This document shows positions 54,111 through 59,713 of a DNA stretch of 59,713 bases, in pieces (the stretch's first letter is position 1; the number at the start of each line of letters is the position of its first letter). Under the pieces are notes generated by a model, which was given only the letters and a program-made list of their open reading frames with translations, was not told the DNA's origin and ran no database searches. The stretch covers positions 315,040 through 374,752 of the forward strand of contig NZ_KZ084325.1 of the NCBI RefSeq assembly GCF_002093975.1. Reading direction: 5' to 3'. A program made the position numbers and the translations under genes. Origin of the DNA: Thermoactinospora rubra. GTDB taxonomy: Bacteria; Actinomycetota; Actinomycetes; Streptosporangiales; Streptosporangiaceae.

Positions 54111-54177
54111 CGTCGGACTCCTGGGGTTGCCCTGACGGGAAGGTGCCTCATGCTAGTAAAGCGCCCTTACAGATGGC

Positions 54178-55620
54178 TTAAAGCCGCTTTGATACGGCCT
54201 GCGCGGCTTTGATCGCGGTCCGGCGGTCGGCCTGTGTGACGCCGTGCTCCTCGTTGACGCCGAGCGCCACCTCCCCCAGCAGGTTGCTCGCGCGGAACAG
54301 CACGGTGCTGAAGCCGCGCCAGTTGAAGGTGCTGTAGACGTCCTGGACGAACGCCGCCTCGCCCACGCCTGGCACGTCCTGCACCGCCGAGGTGACCTTG
54401 TTGCCCGAGGTGCCCTGGTTGGCGGCGCGGGCGGTCCGCTGGGCGGCGTAAAGCCTGGCCGCGATCTGCGGCCCGCCGGCCTCGCCCTGTGGCTGCTGCG
54501 GCCACACCCGCACCGTCAGCTCGCGGGGGACGCGCGAGCCCCGGCGCAGCTGCCAGCGGCACTCGTCGGCCTTGGGCCTATCGTGCGTGACCTTGCCGCC
54601 CAGCAGCTGCCCGGCCTGCTCGTCCGACAGCAGGCGGCAGGGGTCGGGCGCCGTGGCGTACCTGCCCGTCTCGGGCCCCTGGGCCAGGACGGCCGAGCCG
54701 TACCACACGGCCGCGCCCAGCACGGCCACGGCGGGCACGGCCAGCAGCAGCCGGCGACGCCGTGCCGGGCGCGGCGCGGGCCCCGGTTCCGGACGCGGCC
54801 CTGGACGCGGCGCAGGGGCGCCCATGAGCCGGGCCTGCACCTCCTCCGCGGTGGGGCGCCGGGCGGGGTCCTTGGCCAGCAGGTCCATGATGAGCGTGCC
54901 GAGCTCGCGGCCCGCCCTGTCCGGGAACGGCGGGTCCTGCATGAGGACGGCGGCGGCCACGGCGGCGGGCAGCGGGCGCTCGAACGGCGCGACGCCCTGC
55001 ACGGCCGTGTACAGGCTCGCGCCCAGCGACCACAGGTCGGACGCCGGCCCGGCGGGCAGGCCGTTGAAGCGCTCGGGCGCCATGTAGGCGGGCGAGCCGG
55101 CGCTGCTGAGGGCGTCGCCGCGGGCGTCCATGGGAGTGGCGATGCCGAAGTCGGTGAGCATGGCGCCGCCGTCGCGCTCCAGCAGGATGTTGGCCGGCTT
55201 GACGTCCTGGTGGAGGATGCCGTGGGCGTGCGCGACGCGCAGGGCCGACAGCACCTGCAGGCCGATGCGGGCGACCTGGCCGGGCGGCAGCGGGCCGCTC
55301 TCCTTGATGACCTTGTCGAGGGAGCGGCCGGTGGCCAGGTCCATGACGATCCACGGCTGGCCGTGGTCGAGCACCACGTCGTGGACGAGCACGATGGCCG
55401 GGTCGCGCAGCCGCCCGGCCGAGCGCGCCTCGTGGATGGCCCGCCGCGTGAACTCCTCCCGCTGGGCCGGGTCCTGGGGCATGCGGATCTGCTTGACGGC
55501 GACCTGGCGGCCGAGCACCTGGTCGCGCGCCCGCCACACCGTCCCGGCGCCGCCCTGGCCGAGCGGCTCGATCAGCGCGTAGCGGCCCGCCAGGACGTGG
55601 GCGGCCGCCTCACCGGACAC
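54178..55620 (-). CDS. Membrane Ser/Thr protein kinase with non-RD catalytic loop
   Basis: 480 residues. The kinase domain (about 12-270) has GQGGAGTVW, catalytic Lys in VAVKQI, the loop HQDVKPANILL and DFG in LTDFGIA. The usual HRD arginine is Gln (HQD), so activation-loop control may differ. A Pro/Arg juxtamembrane region and one transmembrane helix (about 296-315) precede an extracellular domain with DPCRLLSDEQAGQLLGG and CRW. GTG 55620 overlaps the upstream kinase stop by 11 bp. Confidence 0.92.
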   Translation of the reverse strand: MSGEAAAHVLAGRYALIEPLGQGGAGTVWRARDQVLGRQVAVKQIRMPQDPAQREEFTRRAIHEARSAGRLRDPAIVLVHDVVLDHGQPWIVMDLATGRSLDKVIKESGPLPPGQVARIGLQVLSALRVAHAHGILHQDVKPANILLERDGGAMLTDFGIATPMDARGDALSSAGSPAYMAPERFNGLPAGPASDLWSLGASLYTAVQGVAPFERPLPAAVAAAVLMQDPPFPDRAGRELGTLIMDLLAKDPARRPTAEEVQARLMGAPAPRPGPRPEPGPAPRPARRRRLLLAVPAVAVLGAAVWYGSAVLAQGPETGRYATAPDPCRLLSDEQAGQLLGGKVTHDRPKADECRWQLRRGSRVPRELTVRVWPQQPQGEAGGPQIAARLYAAQRTARAANQGTSGNKVTSAVQDVPGVGEAAFVQDVYSTFNWRGFSTVLFRASNLLGEVALGVNEEHGVTQADRRTAIKAAQAVSKRL

Positions 55621-57094
55621 GGGTCAGCGCCTCCTCCACGAGCGTGGCGGCCCGCAGGCCGGTCTGCTTGACGGTCTCGTCGGTGGCCCGCTCCAGCAGC
55701 GTGGTGTGGTCGACCCTGAAGACGAGGTTGGCGGCACGGAAGAAGACGACGGCGGTGTGGACCCGCCCGTCGGGCCCGGCGAGCTCGAACGCGAACGCCT
55801 CCTCGCCCAGCCCCTTGAACCAGCGCACGGGCGTGCGCTTGGCCTTGACGCCCTTCACCCCGATCTCGGGCCAGCCCCAGGTCGTCTCCTCCATGCGCTC
55901 CGCGTCACGCGCCTGGCTGATCAGCAGCGACCTGGCCCGCTGCGCGGTCATGGCCCACGGGTGCGGAGCGTCGGAGTCCTTCTGGACCTGCACCTGGACG
56001 CCGATCTGGGGCAGCGCCCAGCCGCACAGCGGGCCCTCCTCGCCGTTGCCGGGCAGCGGCTTGACCGTCCTGCTGGTGCCCAGCAGCTGCGCGGTCTGCT
56101 CGCCGGTGAGCAGGCCGCACACGTCGAAGGGCACCGTGTACGCCGTGGGCTTGGCCGGCGTCCGGCCGGTCAGGGTCAGGGCCGTCACGCTTCCGGCGAC
56201 CAGCAGCGCCGCCGCGCACACCAGCGCGACCACCAGTTTGGTACGGCGTGGCCGCCTGCTGGGCACGGTGGCCTCGGACACGTGGACGGCCTGCCCGGCG
56301 GCCAGCTGGCGCAGCGCGTGGATGGCGGTGGCCGCGTCGGGCCGGGCGGCGGGGTGGCGGGCCATCATGGCGGCGATGAGCGGCCCGAGCGGGCCCCTGG
56401 CCGGCGGCGGTGGCGCGCTCAGCGTGGCCCTGATCCGCTCGGCGGGACCGCCCTCGTAGGCCGAGCGTCCCTCCACCGCGTAGAACAGCGTCGCGCCCAG
56501 GGACCACAGGTCGGACGCCGGGCCGCCGGGATGGCCCTCCAGCCGCTCGGGCGCGATGAACCCCGGCGAGCCGATCATCGTCCCGGCCTGGGTAAGCGTC
56601 GCCTGGCCCTCCTGGCGGGCGATGCCGAAGTCGGTCAGCACCACCCGGCCGCTGTCGGTGAGGAAGACGTTGCCCGGCTTGACGTCGCGGTGCTGCAGCC
56701 CCTGGGCGTGGGCGGCGGCCAGCGCCTCCAGCACGTCGGCGCCGATCCTGGCCGCCTGCTCGGGGGCCATGGGCCCGTGCTGGCGTACGGCGTCGCCGAG
56801 CGTGCGGCCCCGCAGCAGCTCCATGACCAGCCAGGGACGGCCGTGCTCGACCACGACGTCGTGCAGCGCCACGATGCCCGGGTGGCGCAGGCCGCCGGTC
56901 ACCTGGGCCTCGCGCACCGCCCTGGTGAGCATCTCCTGGCGCAGGGCGGGATCGATGCCCTCGGGGAGCGTGAGCTCCTTGACGGCCACGTCGCGGTCGA
57001 GCATCTCGTCCCGGGCGTGCCAGACGGTCCCCATGCCGCCGCTGCCAAGCCGGCGGATGAGGGTGTAGCGACCGGCGAGCCGTCCCCCTGACAT
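55610..57094 (-). CDS. Membrane Ser/Thr protein kinase (PknB-like)
   Basis: 494 residues. The kinase domain (about 10-265) has GSGGMGTVW, Lys in VAVKEL, the canonical HRDVKPGNVFL and LTDFGIA. One transmembrane helix (about 288-310) leads to an extracellular domain with DVCGLLTGEQTAQLLG, a partner Cys in LCGW and a conserved GLGEEAF segment. It heads a three-gene run with the second kinase and the two-domain anchored protein. ATG 57094 is chosen. Confidence 0.93.
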   Translation of the reverse strand: MSGGRLAGRYTLIRRLGSGGMGTVWHARDEMLDRDVAVKELTLPEGIDPALRQEMLTRAVREAQVTGGLRHPGIVALHDVVVEHGRPWLVMELLRGRTLGDAVRQHGPMAPEQAARIGADVLEALAAAHAQGLQHRDVKPGNVFLTDSGRVVLTDFGIARQEGQATLTQAGTMIGSPGFIAPERLEGHPGGPASDLWSLGATLFYAVEGRSAYEGGPAERIRATLSAPPPPARGPLGPLIAAMMARHPAARPDAATAIHALRQLAAGQAVHVSEATVPSRRPRRTKLVVALVCAAALLVAGSVTALTLTGRTPAKPTAYTVPFDVCGLLTGEQTAQLLGTSRTVKPLPGNGEEGPLCGWALPQIGVQVQVQKDSDAPHPWAMTAQRARSLLISQARDAERMEETTWGWPEIGVKGVKAKRTPVRWFKGLGEEAFAFELAGPDGRVHTAVVFFRAANLVFRVDHTTLLERATDETVKQTGLRAATLVEEALTRVR

Positions 57095-57235
57095 ACAGGC
57101 GAGAGTAGCGAAAGATCAGGATTTGTGAGGCAGGCCCCGCTCTGGGGCCCGTCCTGGGGCCCGCCTTGGGGTCTGTCCTGGTCCGTCCTGGGGCCCGCCG
57201 CTAACTGTCGGTGGACCGATCTAGTGTCTTGGGGC

Positions 57236-58960
57236 GTGGACGCGGTTCAAGGCACACTCGACGAGCTCGGCACCCCGCTGCACGAGGTGACCTTCGTCGT
57301 GTTCGACCTCGAGACGACCGGCGGCTCCCCCGCCGAGCACGCCATCACCGAGGTCGGGGCGGTGAAGGTGCGCGGCGGCGAGGTGCTGGGCGAGTTCGCC
57401 ACGCTCGTCGACCCCGGCGGGCCCATCCCGCCGTTCATCTCGGTGCTGACCGGCATCACCGACGCCATGGTGACCGCCGCGCCGCGCATCGAGTCGGTGC
57501 TGCCCGCCTTCCTCGAATTTGTCAGCGGCTGCGTGCTGGTGGCCCACAACGCGGGCTTCGACATGGGCTTCATCAAGGCCGCCTGCGCCGCCCACGGCTA
57601 CCCGCCGCCGCGCAACCCCGTCCTCGACACCGTCGACCTGGCCCGCCGGGTGCTGACGCGCGACGAGATCCCCAACGCCAAGCTCGGCACCCTCGCCCGG
57701 TTCTTCCGCAGCCCCGTCGAGCCCATCCACCGCGCCCTCCACGACGCCCGCGCCACCGTCGACGTGCTCCACGGCCTCATCGCCCGCTCCGGCTCCTTCC
57801 AGGTCCACACGCTGGAGGAGCTGCAGTCCTTCGTCCGCGCCCCCACACCCGAGCAGCAGCGCAAGCGCTACCTGGCCGAGCAGGTGCCCCACGCGCCCGG
57901 CGTCTACCTGTTCGAGGACGCCCGCGGCGAGGTGCTCTACATCGGCAAGAGCGGCAACCTGCGCAACCGCGTGCGCTCCTACTTCACCGCCAGCGAGACC
58001 CGGCCGCGCATCCGCGAGATGATCGGCATCGCCGAGCGGGTCCGCCACGTGGTGTGCGCGACCGCGCTGGAGGCCGAGGTCCGCGAGCTGCGTCTGATCG
58101 GCGGGGCCAAGCCGCGCTACAACCGCCGCTCCCGCTTCCCTGAGAAGGTCGTCTGGCTCAAGCTCACCGACGAGCCGTTCCCGCGCCTGTCGATCGTCAG
58201 GGAGCTGCGCGACGACCGCGGCACCTACCTCGGGCCCTTCTCCAGCCAGCGGGCGGCCGAGGACGCCCGCACGGCCCTGCACGAGGCCATACCGCTGCGC
58301 CAGTGCACCGACCGGCTGTCGGCCTCCGGCGGCCGCCGGGCCTGCGTGCTGTACGAGATGGGCCGCTGCGGCGCCCCCTGTGAGGGGCGGCTGTCCCCCG
58401 CCGACTACGCCGTCCACGTCGAGCAGGCCCGCCGCGCCATGCTGACCGACGCCGGCGCGGTCTACACCGCGGTGCTGGCCCGCATGGAACGGCTGTCGGT
58501 CGAGCAGCGCTACGAGGAGGCCTCCGTCGACCGCGACCGCCTGGCCTCCTACATCCGTACGGCCGCGCGCATGCAGCGCCTGTCGGCGCTCACCCGCATC
58601 CCCCACCTGGTGGCCGCCTCCCCCGCCTTCGACGGCGGCTGGGACGTCCACGTCATCCGCCACGGCCGGTTGTGCGCCGCGGGCGTCCTGCCCCGCGGCG
58701 CCCACCCCACGCCCTTCGTCGAGTCCCTCGTCGCCGCCGCCGAGACCGTCATCCCGGGCCCCGGCCCGATCCACGCGGCCAGCGCCGAGGAGACCGAGTG
58801 CATCCTGCGCTGGCTGGAGTCCCCCGGCGTGCGGCTCGTGGAGGTCGAGGGCGACTGGGCGCTGCCGGTCCACGGCGCGGCGCGGCTGAGGGAGCGGATC
58901 GAGCAGGCCTACCGCGGGCTGGAGTCGCGCCCGTCCCGCGAGGGCCGCCCGCTCCGGTGA
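57236..58960 (+). CDS. DEDDh exonuclease fused to GIY-YIG (UvrC/Cho-like) nuclease
   Basis: 574 residues. Residues about 18-185 form a DnaQ-like exonuclease with FDLETTGG, AHNAGFDMGF and HRALHDARAT. Residues about 215-300 form a GIY-YIG domain (GVYLFEDARGEVLYIGKSG), followed by a UvrC-like region with CDR-type cysteines (RRACVLYEMGRCGAPCEG). The same fusion stands near pimB in mycobacteria. It probably acts in DNA repair as an alternative nucleotide-excision nuclease. GTG 57236 is chosen from the start of conserved sequence; an open frame back to 57125 is low-complexity. Confidence 0.9.
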   Translation: MDAVQGTLDELGTPLHEVTFVVFDLETTGGSPAEHAITEVGAVKVRGGEVLGEFATLVDPGGPIPPFISVLTGITDAMVTAAPRIESVLPAFLEFVSGCVLVAHNAGFDMGFIKAACAAHGYPPPRNPVLDTVDLARRVLTRDEIPNAKLGTLARFFRSPVEPIHRALHDARATVDVLHGLIARSGSFQVHTLEELQSFVRAPTPEQQRKRYLAEQVPHAPGVYLFEDARGEVLYIGKSGNLRNRVRSYFTASETRPRIREMIGIAERVRHVVCATALEAEVRELRLIGGAKPRYNRRSRFPEKVVWLKLTDEPFPRLSIVRELRDDRGTYLGPFSSQRAAEDARTALHEAIPLRQCTDRLSASGGRRACVLYEMGRCGAPCEGRLSPADYAVHVEQARRAMLTDAGAVYTAVLARMERLSVEQRYEEASVDRDRLASYIRTAARMQRLSALTRIPHLVAASPAFDGGWDVHVIRHGRLCAAGVLPRGAHPTPFVESLVAAAETVIPGPGPIHAASAEETECILRWLESPGVRLVEVEGDWALPVHGAARLRERIEQAYRGLESRPSREGRPLR

Positions 58961-58977
58961 CCGATATCGTGTGACGC

Positions 58978-59265
58978 ATGGTCACGGCTATCGTTCACAT
59001 CAACGCCGAGGTGGACCGGATTCCGGAGATCGCCCAGACGATCGCCGAGATCGACGGGGTCAGCGAGGTCTACTCCATCACCGGCGAATACGACCTGCTC
59101 GCCATGGTGCGGGTGCCCGCCTACGAGCAGATCGCCGAGGTCGTCCCGGGGCGCATCAACAAGGTGCCGGGCGTGCTGCACACCGAGACCCACGTCGCCT
59201 TCCGCGCCTACTCGCGGCACGACCTGGACGCGGCCTTCTCCATCGGCCTGAGCGAGGCCGACTGA
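58978..59265 (+). CDS. Stand-alone Lrp/AsnC ligand-binding (RAM) domain protein
   Basis: 95 residues consisting only of the effector domain of Lrp/AsnC regulators (VTAIVHINAEVDRIPEIAQ, SITGEYDLLAMVRV, INKVPGVLHTETHVAF). There is no HTH, so it may bind small molecules or pair with full-length Lrp proteins. It follows the nuclease gene after 17 bp. Confidence 0.88.
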   Translation: MVTAIVHINAEVDRIPEIAQTIAEIDGVSEVYSITGEYDLLAMVRVPAYEQIAEVVPGRINKVPGVLHTETHVAFRAYSRHDLDAAFSIGLSEAD

Positions 59266-59490
59266 CCGCCTCACCCCTCGATGTCCGGCTGGCGGTACGG
59301 CACTCCGTGCGTCGCGCCGGTGCGGTCTGCCGCCCATGGCGAGGCGTCGCAACACGACCCGGGAGGCGCCCAAGCAGGCGTCGTCACGGTGGGCGACCAC
59401 GTCCGACCGCGTGGCGTGGGAGGATCGGCGGCCACCCGCGTCGGCGGGTGGCCGCAAGGTGGCGCTAGCCGTACAGGATCTGAAAAAGCA

Positions 59491-59525
59491 GCGGGCCCGG
59501 ACGGAGAGGACTCCGTCCGGGCCCG
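59491..59525. terminator. Strong convergent terminator
   Basis: Perfect 15-bp stem (59492-59506, 59511-59525) with loop AGGA, preceded by GAAAAAGCAG. It lies between the Lrp-type gene and the convergent gene ending at 59541. The 225 bp between 59266 and 59490 hold no gene I can support. Confidence 0.85.
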
Positions 59526-59540
59526 TTGGTTCAACTCCGG

Positions 59541-59713
59541 TCAGTGGCGCGTGATCGAGCGGTCCTCGCCCGCGCCGATGGCGGCGTGCTCCTCCTCGTG
59601 AGGCTCGTGGCCCTCATCCAGGGGGATCTTCTCCCCGCCGTAGGCCCGCGACATGCGCGCCCGGAGCTTGCCGAGCGGCCCGCGCATGCCCCTGGGCGGG
59701 ATGCCCTGCCCGT
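59541..59713 (-). CDS. qcrB: C-terminus of probable cytochrome bc1 complex cytochrome b subunit (partial)
   Basis: The last 56 codons of a minus-strand gene that continues past the window. The peptide has PPRGMRGPLGKLRARMS, YGGEKIPLDEGHEPHEEE and ends DRSITRH. The charged His/Glu-rich cytoplasmic tail fits the end of actinobacterial QcrB, and qcrCAB lies near the Lrp-type gene in Streptomyces. Identification rests on a short tail only. Confidence 0.6.
   Translation of the reverse strand, partial: GQGIPPRGMRGPLGKLRARMSRAYGGEKIPLDEGHEPHEEEHAAIGAGEDRSITRH

Noticed and set aside
59336..59554. Plus-strand open frame of 72 codons (starting MARRRNTTREAPKQ) after the Lrp-type gene
   Set aside because: It runs straight through the 15-bp terminator stem and into the convergent qcrB end, has no ribosome site and no recognisable domain.

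Overview
The window is high-GC DNA (third codon positions almost always G or C) with GTG, TTG and apparently CTG starts and very short gaps. It is a chromosomal segment of an actinomycete. The order fadD-type ligase / metallophosphoesterase / SRPBCC / ArsA / DUF5304 / ROK glucokinase, followed by NlpC peptidases, a PimB-type mannosyltransferase, a DEDDh-GIY-YIG nuclease, a stand-alone Lrp ligand-binding protein and a probable qcrB end, resembles the Streptomyces glkA-qcrB neighbourhood. I infer a Streptosporangiales-like organism (Nonomuraea or relative) from the overall protein flavour; this is inference.

Layout. 0-9 kb: thiI, an MHYT membrane sensor, a phosphofructokinase with the residues of the pyrophosphate-dependent type, glycerol kinase, a Clp-N/HTH regulator with its own operators, a DMF-amidase-like lipoprotein, a lactonase-fold protein and a MarR-GNAT fusion. 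9-16 kb: dps, a MerR-VIT/vWA operon, a decayed TnpB element next to an orphan Phd/YefM antitoxin, YciI, a Crp-type regulator and a homocysteine S-methyltransferase. 16-26 kb: lipid enzymes, a secreted propeller-like protein, the conserved EEP-glkA-DUF5304-ArsA-SRPBCC-phosphoesterase run, and a long-chain acyl-CoA ligase. 25.8-26.7 kb: a c-di-AMP (ydaO/yuaA) riboswitch leader ahead of an NlpC/P60 cell-wall hydrolase.

The most striking locus is 26.7-32.7 kb on the minus strand: polyprenyl diphosphate synthase, Family 2B encapsulin shell protein A, bifunctional geosmin synthase, Family 2B encapsulin shell protein B, tightly packed as one operon. The precursor enzyme, terpene cyclase and two non-identical shell proteins carrying cyclic-nucleotide-binding domains are encoded together. 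This suggests geosmin synthesis inside a mixed-subunit protein nanocompartment, possibly gated or regulated by a nucleotide.

32.7-42.6 kb: two membrane or secreted metalloproteases, the mannosyltransferase, an RHH regulator-DUF4097 operon with a phased operator array, an 0.8-kb non-coding stretch of degenerate 31-bp repeats, a GH13 glucosidase, a second NlpC/P60 hydrolase and an NYN-domain RNA nuclease. 42.7-52.6 kb: an APH-type phosphotransferase, a two-component system, a PH-domain membrane gene trio and an ABC export-type cluster (two ATPases, one large FtsX-like permease). 52.6-57.1 kb: two Ser/Thr kinases and a membrane-anchored protein that share one type of extracellular domain. The window ends with the DEDDh-GIY-YIG nuclease, the Lrp-type protein and the 3' end of a probable qcrB. 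I saw no rRNA, tRNA or CRISPR array.
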